Source: 79-D21 sp964521575 (GTDB lineage Bacteria > Synergistota > Synergistia > Synergistales > 79-D21). Taken from it: a DNA stretch of 60,097 nucleotides. A model generated the notes under the pieces. That model ran no database searches. It had not been told where the DNA came from and saw only the letters and a list, made by a program, of their open reading frames with translations. Location: the NCBI GenBank assembly GCA_964521575.1, contig CAZFSR010000011.1:1-60097 (forward strand), written 5' to 3'. This document shows, one piece after another, positions 35,537 through 43,384 of this stretch (position 1 is the first letter of the stretch; each line of letters starts with the position of its first letter). The translations under genes were made by a program, and so were the position numbers.

Positions 35537-38500
35537 ATGACGGAAAAGGTCATGAAGGAGAGCCGAAACGCTTCCCCGGCGTTGGAAAGCCTTTTCTGGG
35601 CTCATGTCTCATCACTCCTCGGCATGGATGTAATCGGCGAGACTGAGGAAGAACCGCTCGGGATGCTTCCCGTTCAGGTTCGGTCACTCTTCCTAAAATG
35701 GATGGAAAGAGAGGATCCGGATTCCACGGAGGTTCGCTGGAGGACTGAGCAGCTCGCAAACGGCCGGGAACTGACCCTCCCGGAAAGCTGGAACCCCAGG
35801 TCCTCCCAGGAGGTCAAGAACCCCATCTTCCAGGAAACTTACGACGCTCTCACCAAGTGGAAAACCGTTGCTTCCCGATTCAACATTTACCAACTCTGCA
35901 TCCTGGGGATTCTGCAAGACGACTTTTCTGAAAACGCTAGCCGGGAAAAGCACCCGATCACCCTTTGTGATTACTCTCCCGAATATCCCCTGTTGGAGAT
36001 CGCCATCCTGGATACCTTGCCGGTTTTCATCGAGGCTCTTAAGGCCTGGAAAATTCCCACGGAAGTGCCGTCTTTCGAGATTCACCTCGTCAAGGCCCCG
36101 CCCAGGGCCAGGCAGATGCTGGAAGAGTTCCTTTCCGCACGCCTCGGTAACCAGGACAATCGCCTTGACGGGTGCGAGGGGTATTTCTCTTTCCATCTCC
36201 ACGACGAACTCCCTGGCGGGGGCGGCACCGTTTTCGTCTCCGAATCTGCGGTGCAGTTCGAACGGGGGGACCTTACCCTCTTGGGTGCCGGTGAAATCTC
36301 GGAATGGGCAGGCCAGGTCAGGGAAAGGATCGAATCCGAAGGCAACGGCTGGGAGTGTTTGCCCGCATCGAGAAGGCCCTTGTATGACCGGGAGGCCCTC
36401 GACCGCCTGGCCCGCCGGTTTTTCAAGGTTTTCGAACTGAAAGAAGAACAGGCGGATATCCTAGTCCGCCTGCAGAGGGGAGAATCCCTGGTGGGCGTCA
36501 TGCCCACAGGCTACGGGAAATCTCTGGTTTTCCAGCTTTTTTCGATCCTTGTTCCGGGCTTGACGATCGTCATTTCACCCTTGCGGTCCCTGATCCGGGA
36601 CCAGCTTTTCGGCTTGTCGTGTCTTGGGGTTCGCTGCGTGGAGGCCATATTCTCGGCCGACGACCAGGACGTGAAGATCCGGCGGTCGCTGGACGCGGTG
36701 GATCCCCGAAGGACCCGGCTGCTTTACGTGGCCCCCGAACGCTTGAGGATACTCAGGTTCCTGGGGGAGTTCGAAGAGTTTTCCAGAAAGGTGCGAATCA
36801 AGCTCATCGCCGTGGATGAGGCCCATTGCATTTCCGAGTGGGGGCACGACTTCCGTCCCTGCTACCTGCAGATCGTGCGGTTCCGAAGGAGGATCGAGGG
36901 GGCGCAGGGCGGGGAGGAAATACCCGTCGTCGCTCTGACGGCGACGGCTCCGGGAGAGGTGCTCGATGATATCAGGGAAGTGCTGGGAATCGAGGAGGAT
37001 GGGATTCTGCGATCGAAGAGCCTGGACAGGCCCAACCTCACCTTTTCCTGCCTCGAAACGGATGCCGGGGAGCCCTTCTCGAAGGTGCATCTTGGCAAAT
37101 CGCTGATTAAAAACCGCCTCCCGATCGCCTTGAAGATGGAGCGGGAGGATTTGTTCAAGGCCGATGAAAAGGGAAACTTCGAAAACTCAGGGGTCGTTTT
37201 CTCCCTCTATGCCTCACCTGCCGGCGGAACGACATTCATGGACGGAGTCCACCAGGTGGCCGGCGAATTGAAGGATTGCCTTGGCCTGGAAGGCGGGATG
37301 GTCCGCGTCCATGCATCAACTGAAGCCATGAGGTGCCCTTACAAGGATTGCGGCTCCCGCAGGCTCCGTCCTTCAGGAAGGCGAAAGGGAGAGATGCTAT
37401 GCCTGGATTGCGGCCGGAGCAGTTACCCTGAAGCCCCTGACGCAGAATCCAAGGCCCTGTGGGACAAGGAAGTCCGCCAGGCCCAGGAGGCTTTCAAGAA
37501 CAACCGGTTTCCCCTGCTCGTGGCGACGAAGGGCTACGGAATGGGAATCGACAAGCGGAATATCCGCTATGTCATTCATAACGGTTTTTCCAGCGGAATC
37601 CTGGGTTACTACCAGGAAGCCGGGCGGGCGGGAAGGGACGGGCAGATCGCCCATGTCAGCCTCGTTTACGACCCCCCAAAACGGGAGTGCTTTGAAAGCC
37701 TATACCGACAGATGGATAAAAACCGGGAGGGGATACCGAGACCGGCGTGCAGCGAGAGATGGAGGTGCGGTTTCGGAAGGCCGTTCATGTGCGATTTCGG
37801 CAAACAGGCGAAGTTCCTTCTGGATTCCTTCCCGGGTGAGGAGAAGGAAGTCGACAGGGGCATCCGGGTCTTCGATGCGCTAGCCGGGCAAAGAAGCCTT
37901 GACGGAAGGAGCGACCAGGATCTGAAAGAGGTCGAACTCGCCTTGTTCCGCCTCCAGACGTTGAACCTCGTGCAGGGTTACGGCCTGGAGTACCTTGATG
38001 GGAACCGGCACCGTTGGGTCATCCAGGGTTTTTCGTCCCCTTCCGAAACGAACCTTTTCAAAGGCCTGGAAAAATTTCTCAAAAAAACGGATTTGAGCGA
38101 CAGCGTCCTGGAATCGGTCAGGGCCTATGCTCGAAAAGAGGCGGCAAAACAGGGCGGAGGCGCCGATCACGGCAGGGAATTGTTGCGGGTCTGTCTCCGG
38201 TTGCTGGTTCGGCGGGTCTACCAGACGATTCCGCGGATGCGCTTCCAGATGCTTATGAACGAGTACGAATATGCCAAAGGCAAGGCCATGAAGGGAACCG
38301 GCAGAAAGGTCTGCCGGAGGGTCATGCTCCTGAACATGCTGGATATGGAACAGCTGCCGGACGATTACCGTTGCGGGCGCTGCGACGTCTGCACACCCAC
38401 CTTCAGGTTCGAGCTGCCCCCGCTTCGCGAAAGGGAAGAAAACCTCAGGCGTCAGAGGCAGCAGGAACTCGACAGTCAACTGGAGGAGGCGCTTGTCTCC

Positions 38501-40225
38501 CCGTTTTCCCGGGAAAGCCTTGACCGTCTTTTTGAACGGTTCGAGAAGGAAAAAAGCCTTGTGAGGTTGTGGGGGCGGGTCTCGTCCCACCTGGAACAGA
38601 CGGCGACCTCGCTACCGGCCTATTACCTGGCGGGAAGAGCCAGCCTCTTGCTGGCTTCAGGAGAAAAAGAGACTCTTCGGCACTGGAGCGACGGTTTCGG
38701 GGAAGCCCTCAACCAAAAACAGGGAGACGAGATCCTAAGGGCTTTCTACGAGGCCGCAGCTCCCCATTTCCCCGAACAGGCCTTCGAATGGCTCAGGCGC
38801 AAAGGCTCTCCCTGGGAAAAGGACTACCGGTTCCTCTATGGCGAAGCGTCTAGGCTTTTCGGACAGGATAACCTCACGGCACGGAAGCTCAAGCTCCAGG
38901 TCCGTCTCCAGTCCATGGAAACCCTTTCCTCCTCTCTGGAAAGAGCCGCCAGGACCGCAACCGAGGTTTTGCCGGCATGGTCTGCAGTCCCGGAAAAGGA
39001 AAGCCCTGAAAAGGTGCTACAAGGGCTGGATCGTGCGAACTCCAGACCCGGGAAGGTGCTTCCTGGAATACCGTCCCTCCCTGCGGGAACCCCTGAACAC
39101 GTCACGGAAGCAGCGCTTGAAACAGCAGGGGAGGAGATGTCTAAATACGTTGAAAAGGTGCGGGATTTGCTACGCGAGGGAAGGGAAAAGGGGTTCGTCA
39201 CCTACGAGGATATTGAAAAACACCTCCCTTCCGAGTACCTTAACGCGGAGACTTTGGACAACCTCTATTTCAACCTGATGAAACTCGGCATCGACGTCAT
39301 GGAGGAAACGAAGGCCAAGGAGGAGGCGCCCGAGGAAACGGCCCCGGCTCCGACGACAGTCTCTGCGGCGGAGGATTCGGGGGACCTGAAGGATCTTCCT
39401 CTCTCCGACCCTGTCAGGATGTACCTTCGTGAAATCGGCAAGATCCCCCTCCTGACCCCGGAGGAGGAAGTCGAGCTTGCCAAGCGCGTCGAAGCGGAAG
39501 AGGCCGAGGCCAAGGCAAAGCTGGTTGAGGCCAACTTGCGCCTCGTCGTGAGCATCGCCAAGAAATATATCGGGCGAGGGATGCTTTTCCTGGACCTGAT
39601 CCAGGAGGGCAACCTCGGGCTGATCCGGGCCGTTGAGAAATTTGACTATCGCAAGAGTTATCCGTTCAGCACCTACGCCACCTGGTGGATACGCCAGGCC
39701 ATAACGCTGGCGATAGCCGACCAGGCCAGGACGATCCGGATCCCCGTCCACATGGTGGAAACGATCAACAAGCTTATCCGCGTGTCGAGGCAACTGGTTC
39801 AGAGGTTCGGGAGAGAGCCGCGAGTTTACGAGATCGCGAGAGAGATGGAGATCACCTCCCAGAAGGTGGAAGAGATCCAGAAGATAGCCCAGGAGCCCGT
39901 ATCGCTCGAGACGCCGATCGGGGAAGAGGAAGACAGCCAACTCGGGGATTTCCTTGAGGACAAGGACTTACCCAACCCCGAGGAGGCGGCTATTAGGCAG
40001 ATCCTTCGGGAGCAGTTAGAGGAAATGCTGAACGAGTTGACGGACCGGGAGAGAGACATTCTGCACCTGAGGTTTGGCTTCGAAGATGGACATGCGTATA
40101 CGTTGGAAGCCATCGGGAAACATTACGGGGTGACTCGTGAAAGGATCCGGCAGATCGAGGCGAAAGCCCTCCGCAAACTGCGTCGCCCGAGCCGCGCTAG
40201 CGGATTGAAAGATTTTCTGGACTAG
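35537..40225 (+). CDS. Fusion of RecQ-type helicase and complete sigma-70 factor
   Basis: One uninterrupted 1562-codon frame. Residues 1-290 are an unrecognised N-terminal region. The helicase has VMPTGYGKSLVFQ (near 321), AVDEAHCISEWGHDF (near 425), TATAPGEVLDD, GYGMGIDKRNIRYVIHNG (near 665) and EAGRAGRDGQ (near 695), the RecQ signature. A zinc-ribbon insert (CPYKDCG...CLDCG) sits near 600-630, and the RecQ zinc site near 945 (CGRCDVC). A helical stretch and a flexible linker lead to a full sigma-70: region 1.1 from residue 1201, 1.2 (DPVRMYLREIGKIPLLTPEE), 2 (NLRLVVSIAKKYIGRG; ATWWIRQAIT), 3, 3.2 (EEEDSQLGDFLED) and 4.2 (YGVTRERIRQIEAKALRKLR), ending GLKDFLD. An in-frame ATG at 39137 follows ggggaggag and could give a free 362-residue sigma. 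Confidence 0.9.
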   Translation: MTEKVMKESRNASPALESLFWAHVSSLLGMDVIGETEEEPLGMLPVQVRSLFLKWMEREDPDSTEVRWRTEQLANGRELTLPESWNPRSSQEVKNPIFQETYDALTKWKTVASRFNIYQLCILGILQDDFSENASREKHPITLCDYSPEYPLLEIAILDTLPVFIEALKAWKIPTEVPSFEIHLVKAPPRARQMLEEFLSARLGNQDNRLDGCEGYFSFHLHDELPGGGGTVFVSESAVQFERGDLTLLGAGEISEWAGQVRERIESEGNGWECLPASRRPLYDREALDRLARRFFKVFELKEEQADILVRLQRGESLVGVMPTGYGKSLVFQLFSILVPGLTIVISPLRSLIRDQLFGLSCLGVRCVEAIFSADDQDVKIRRSLDAVDPRRTRLLYVAPERLRILRFLGEFEEFSRKVRIKLIAVDEAHCISEWGHDFRPCYLQIVRFRRRIEGAQGGEEIPVVALTATAPGEVLDDIREVLGIEEDGILRSKSLDRPNLTFSCLETDAGEPFSKVHLGKSLIKNRLPIALKMEREDLFKADEKGNFENSGVVFSLYASPAGGTTFMDGVHQVAGELKDCLGLEGGMVRVHASTEAMRCPYKDCGSRRLRPSGRRKGEMLCLDCGRSSYPEAPDAESKALWDKEVRQAQEAFKNNRFPLLVATKGYGMGIDKRNIRYVIHNGFSSGILGYYQEAGRAGRDGQIAHVSLVYDPPKRECFESLYRQMDKNREGIPRPACSERWRCGFGRPFMCDFGKQAKFLLDSFPGEEKEVDRGIRVFDALAGQRSLDGRSDQDLKEVELALFRLQTLNLVQGYGLEYLDGNRHRWVIQGFSSPSETNLFKGLEKFLKKTDLSDSVLESVRAYARKEAAKQGGGADHGRELLRVCLRLLVRRVYQTIPRMRFQMLMNEYEYAKGKAMKGTGRKVCRRVMLLNMLDMEQLPDDYRCGRCDVCTPTFRFELPPLREREENLRRQRQQELDSQLEEALVSPFSRESLDRLFERFEKEKSLVRLWGRVSSHLEQTATSLPAYYLAGRASLLLASGEKETLRHWSDGFGEALNQKQGDEILRAFYEAAAPHFPEQAFEWLRRKGSPWEKDYRFLYGEASRLFGQDNLTARKLKLQVRLQSMETLSSSLERAARTATEVLPAWSAVPEKESPEKVLQGLDRANSRPGKVLPGIPSLPAGTPEHVTEAALETAGEEMSKYVEKVRDLLREGREKGFVTYEDIEKHLPSEYLNAETLDNLYFNLMKLGIDVMEETKAKEEAPEETAPAPTTVSAAEDSGDLKDLPLSDPVRMYLREIGKIPLLTPEEEVELAKRVEAEEAEAKAKLVEANLRLVVSIAKKYIGRGMLFLDLIQEGNLGLIRAVEKFDYRKSYPFSTYATWWIRQAITLAIADQARTIRIPVHMVETINKLIRVSRQLVQRFGREPRVYEIAREMEITSQKVEEIQKIAQEPVSLETPIGEEEDSQLGDFLEDKDLPNPEEAAIRQILREQLEEMLNELTDRERDILHLRFGFEDGHAYTLEAIGKHYGVTRERIRQIEAKALRKLRRPSRASGLKDFLD
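39137..40225 (+). CDS. Possible internally initiated free sigma-70 (nested in the fusion)
   Basis: Codon 1201 of the fusion is ATG with ggggaggag directly upstream, exactly where sigma region 1.1 begins (MSKYVEKVRDLLREGREKGF). Initiation there would yield a 362-residue primary-type sigma factor. The spacing of the site to ATG is short, so initiation may be weak. In region 2.3 the usual RKGYKF is RKSYPF, and in 2.4 AITRAI is AITLAI, while the -10 contact residues Gln and Thr (WIRQAIT) and the -35 helix (TRERIRQIE) are kept. The nested product is inferred, not shown. Confidence 0.35.
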   Translation: MSKYVEKVRDLLREGREKGFVTYEDIEKHLPSEYLNAETLDNLYFNLMKLGIDVMEETKAKEEAPEETAPAPTTVSAAEDSGDLKDLPLSDPVRMYLREIGKIPLLTPEEEVELAKRVEAEEAEAKAKLVEANLRLVVSIAKKYIGRGMLFLDLIQEGNLGLIRAVEKFDYRKSYPFSTYATWWIRQAITLAIADQARTIRIPVHMVETINKLIRVSRQLVQRFGREPRVYEIAREMEITSQKVEEIQKIAQEPVSLETPIGEEEDSQLGDFLEDKDLPNPEEAAIRQILREQLEEMLNELTDRERDILHLRFGFEDGHAYTLEAIGKHYGVTRERIRQIEAKALRKLRRPSRASGLKDFLD

Positions 40226-40258
40226 GAAACGATTTTTCAACAGAAAGGGAGAGGTAAA

Positions 40259-40822
40259 ATGCCCAAGCCTGACCGGGAACTCGAAGAACTGGACCAGCGT
40301 TTCGCCGAGGTCGAAAGGACGATTCAATCCGCCTGCGAAATCATGGGGAAGCTGAGGGAAGCCTCTCCAAAGATAGATAAGATTCATCAGATGACTTCCG
40401 AGATCCACGAGATAAAAAACAAGACGATGCAGGAAATCAGGCCCGTGAAGGATCGGTTGGAAGGTCTCGCCGACCGGCATGACCAGGCGGCAAGGATGCT
40501 GGAGGGCCTGAAACAGGAACTGGAGGAGTCGAGGGAACTGACCAGGAAAGAGTTGGGAAAGTGTGCCTCGTTAACGAGGGTTAGTCGGCTCGAAGAACGA
40601 CTGGAGGCGCTCTCGACGGACCTAGGACAGAAGATCCTTACGCAGAACGAGAGATACGGTAATGCCGTCTCCGAATTATCGGAAATCCTTGAAAGACACG
40701 ATGATCAAATCAAAAACCAGGCCCAAGAAATATCCAAGAACGCCGGGAACATAAAGATCGCGCTTTTCCTGGGAGCCGGGGCCCTGCTCCTTGCGGCAGT
40801 TTCCTTCTTCCTGGCTCGCTAG
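40259..40822 (+). CDS. Coiled-coil protein with C-terminal membrane anchor
   Basis: A 187-residue protein. Residues 1-160 are charged heptad-type helices (for example LEELDQRFAEVERTIQSACE and LEERLEALSTDLGQKI), and residues 165-186 form one membrane segment (ALFLGAGALLLAAVSFFLA) ending in Arg. This is a tail-anchored coiled coil. It follows the RecQ-sigma gene after 33 bases with gggagagg ahead of the ATG, so it closes the operon. It may tether the system to the membrane or act as an effector on it. No closer family is recognised. Confidence 0.7.
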   Translation: MPKPDRELEELDQRFAEVERTIQSACEIMGKLREASPKIDKIHQMTSEIHEIKNKTMQEIRPVKDRLEGLADRHDQAARMLEGLKQELEESRELTRKELGKCASLTRVSRLEERLEALSTDLGQKILTQNERYGNAVSELSEILERHDDQIKNQAQEISKNAGNIKIALFLGAGALLLAAVSFFLAR

Positions 40823-40858
40823 CGACCTCCCCGATCCAACGAAGCCGGAGGGATCCCC

Positions 40859-41860
40859 ATGCCCACACCCGAACCTCTAGATCGCCTCACGGTCTCTGCC
40901 CGGGAACTGGCCTCGTCTTTCCCGCCCGTCCTGCACCACCCCAACAAGCGGCTGGTCCATTCCATCGCCTGCCCCGAGGGCTGTGTCCACTCGGGGACGG
41001 TTGCCTATTCCCGCTGGCCGGTCTTTCCCCTACCGGAAACGGTGGACCTCTCGAGCATCGGCGGGTGCCTGGACCTGCGGGTGGACCTCTACGACTACGA
41101 GCCCGTCCCCGGTTTCGAGGCGGGGCTGGAGTGGCACGTCAACTTTGCGGACCCGCACCTATTCGTGGCCTGCAGCGGTTCGCTCTTCGCCCAGGACGAG
41201 ATGCAGGTGGCGGAGCACCCGGTCCTCGGTTCCCTGAAGGAGGCCCTGAAGGCGCGGGGCTCTAAGCTCCTGACGGTCGAGGCGGGGCATCCCACCCCCG
41301 TGCTGGTGGCGGGCGTCCAGAGGCGAGTTCGGGTGAAGACGGAGCCGAACCCGGCCGAGGGTCGCCCGGCGGGGCTTTACGGCAACGCCTTCGCGCGGGC
41401 AAACGAAAAGGCGATCCGCGCGGCGACGGTGCCCATCGACCCGCCGACGGTGACGAACCTGGTCGCCATCGCGGCCCCCGCGGGAGGATACGGAAACTAC
41501 ACGGGCGAAGAGGTCCGGCACATCCTGGAGACGGCCTTCAGCGGCTTTTCCGCGGCGCGCCTGGAGACGGAGCGGCTGAAAGGAGCGGGGGCCCCGGTGG
41601 CCGTCCACACCGGTTTCTGGGGATGCGGCGCCTTCGGGGGAAACCGCGAACTGATGGCCCTGTTGCAGATCGTTGCCGCCGCCATGGCCGGCACGAACCT
41701 GCTGGTGTTCCACGCGCACACGAAAGCGGGGGCCGAGGAGTTCCGGAAAGCCGCCAAAAAAGTCGCAGGGTTTTCCAGGCAGAACGAAATTTTGACGGCG
41801 GACCTGGTGGCGTCGATCGCCATGTCCGGCTACGCATGGGGCGTGAGCGACGGCAACTGA
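40859..41860 (+). CDS. PARG-like poly(ADP-ribose) glycohydrolase
   Basis: A 333-residue protein with the PARG macrodomain signature. The catalytic loop is in FADPHLFVACSGSLFAQDEM near residues 98-118, where the usual QEE is QDE and the catalytic second acidic residue is kept as Glu. The adenosine-side motif is HTGFWGCGAFGGNRELMALL near residues 249-268, very close to the GNWGCGAFGGD of known PARGs. The usual GGG run is replaced by CSGS. It should remove ADP-ribose chains or units from targets. It is back in host-like GC and opens a group with the aspartic protease-like gene 13 bases downstream. ggaggg precedes the ATG. Confidence 0.78.
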   Translation: MPTPEPLDRLTVSARELASSFPPVLHHPNKRLVHSIACPEGCVHSGTVAYSRWPVFPLPETVDLSSIGGCLDLRVDLYDYEPVPGFEAGLEWHVNFADPHLFVACSGSLFAQDEMQVAEHPVLGSLKEALKARGSKLLTVEAGHPTPVLVAGVQRRVRVKTEPNPAEGRPAGLYGNAFARANEKAIRAATVPIDPPTVTNLVAIAAPAGGYGNYTGEEVRHILETAFSGFSAARLETERLKGAGAPVAVHTGFWGCGAFGGNRELMALLQIVAAAMAGTNLLVFHAHTKAGAEEFRKAAKKVAGFSRQNEILTADLVASIAMSGYAWGVSDGN

Positions 41861-41873
41861 GGGAGGAGTCTTC

Positions 41874-42557
41874 TTGCCGGTGCACGAGTACGGGCTCAGC
41901 TTCGAGTTGGGGCACCTTTTCGCCGAAATCGGGGGGAAGAAGTTCGTTTTGGACACGGGCTCGCCCATGAGCATGGCGGCTTCCCCGGACCTGGACTTCC
42001 GCGGCCGGGAGTGGCGGCTGCCGGGAAACCTCATGGGGCTCACGCCCGGGCAGCTGTCCGGTTTCATCGGCACGGAGGTCCACGGCCTTCTCGGCACGGA
42101 CGTGCTCAACGACGGGGACCTGCTGTTCGACTTCGAGCGCGGCAGGCTGGCGGCTTTCGATACGCCGCTTCCCGTGGAGGGGGAGGCCGTCCCGTTCAGG
42201 CCGGTCATGGGGGTCCCCCTGGTGGAGGTGACCGTCGGGGGACAGGCGTACGGCTTCTTCTTCGACACGGGGGCCCGGATCTCCTACTTCCAGGAGGAGG
42301 ACGTGTTGGCCGGGTTCCCGAAGATCGGCACGGACGAGGACTTCTACCCCGGCTTCGGCCGGTTTTCCCCGGACACCTTCCGCCTGGAGGTGAGGCTCCT
42401 GTCCAGGGCCTTCTCCCTGGTGACGGGCACCCTCCCGGCGATGCTGGGCCTGAGCCTGGGCATGGCGGGGGCCGACGGGATCCTGGGCAACGAGGTCATG
42501 CAGGGGGTCCGCCGACTGGCCTACATGCCCGGCCGCAACCGGATCGTGATGGAATGA
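41874..42557 (+). CDS. Single-chain retropepsin-like protein with two DTG motifs
   Basis: A 227-residue protein with two lobes. The first has KFVLDTGSPMSMA near residue 23, the second YGFFFDTGARISYF near residue 125; each is followed by a hydrophobic-hydrophobic-Gly flap element (GLLGTDVL, GILGNEVM). This is the arrangement of a two-lobed aspartic peptidase in one chain, with retropepsin-sized lobes. No signal peptide is seen, so it should be cytosolic. The start is TTG at 41874 after gggaggag. Its closeness to the PARG-like gene suggests joint expression. Whether it is an active protease is unproven. Confidence 0.7.
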   Translation: MPVHEYGLSFELGHLFAEIGGKKFVLDTGSPMSMAASPDLDFRGREWRLPGNLMGLTPGQLSGFIGTEVHGLLGTDVLNDGDLLFDFERGRLAAFDTPLPVEGEAVPFRPVMGVPLVEVTVGGQAYGFFFDTGARISYFQEEDVLAGFPKIGTDEDFYPGFGRFSPDTFRLEVRLLSRAFSLVTGTLPAMLGLSLGMAGADGILGNEVMQGVRRLAYMPGRNRIVME

Positions 42558-42585
42558 CGCCCTTTATGCGGGAGGATTCTCCGGA

Positions 42586-43383
42586 ATGACCACGGATAGA
42601 AAACCCCTGTTCCAGCGCTATATCGGCATTGATTATTCAGGCGCGGAAGTTTCGGCTTCCAGCCTTAAGGCGCTGCGGGTTTACGAAGCGGCGCGCGGTT
42701 GCGATCCGGTGGAAGTGCTGCCCCCTCCGAGCCCGCGCAAGTACTGGACGCGAAAAGGAATCGCGGAGTGGCTTGCGGAAACCCTGGTAGGCAAAAGTCC
42801 AGCGATCGTCGGGATCGACCACGGGTTCTCTTTCCCCCAGGCGTATTTCGAAAGATACCGCCTGCCTCTAAATTGGCCTGTTTTCCTGGAGGATTTCTGT
42901 GCCCACTGGCCGACGGGCGAGGGTAACGTGTACGTGGATTTCGTGAGGGAAGGGCTGGTGGGCAAGGGGGCTCTTCGTGAGGGGAATTCCCGCTGGAAGC
43001 GCCTTACGGAACTTCGGGCTGGTGCCGTAAAGTCGGTTTTCCATTTCGACGTTCCTGGGTCGGTGGCCAAGTCGACGCACGCGGGGATCCCCTGGCTGCG
43101 CTTCCTCCGCCACCAACTCGGGAACCGGGTCCACTTCTGGCCCTTCGACGGCTGGGAAGTCGAACCCGGGAAATCCGTCATCGCAGAGGTCTACCCGTCT
43201 TTATGGAGCAAACAGTTTCCGATGGAAAACCGGACCCAGGACCAGCACGACGCCTATTCGGTCAGCGCCTGGATGAAACAGGCCGATTCGGAAGGCAAGC
43301 TCGAGGGATTCCTGGAGCCTCCCTTAAGCGAGCTGGAGAAGTTTCGTGCCGCCTTCGAGGGTTGGATCCTGGGAATCGTGTAG
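42586..43383 (+). CDS. DUF429-like protein, RNase H-type fold predicted
   Basis: A 265-residue protein. It starts with YIGIDYSGAEVSASSLKALR, has VGIDHGFSFPQAYF near residue 74, and AEVYPSLWSK plus QDQHDAYSVSAWM near the C-terminus. The spaced acidic residues (Asp in IDYSG, Asp in GIDHG, Glu in EVYP, Asp in HDAYS) fit the DUF429 family, proposed to adopt an RNase H-like fold. The activity is unknown. The gene follows the protease-like gene with ggaggat in front of ATG and is convergent with fic. Confidence 0.72.
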   Translation: MTTDRKPLFQRYIGIDYSGAEVSASSLKALRVYEAARGCDPVEVLPPPSPRKYWTRKGIAEWLAETLVGKSPAIVGIDHGFSFPQAYFERYRLPLNWPVFLEDFCAHWPTGEGNVYVDFVREGLVGKGALREGNSRWKRLTELRAGAVKSVFHFDVPGSVAKSTHAGIPWLRFLRHQLGNRVHFWPFDGWEVEPGKSVIAEVYPSLWSKQFPMENRTQDQHDAYSVSAWMKQADSEGKLEGFLEPPLSELEKFRAAFEGWILGIV

Positions 43384-43384
43384 A

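Noticed and set aside
26521..40822. Naming the seven-gene operon as Dpd or DISARM
   Set aside because: Helicase classes overlap, but there is no TGT-like DpdA or 7-deazaguanine gene and no DrmA, DrmB or PLD component, so neither name is supported.
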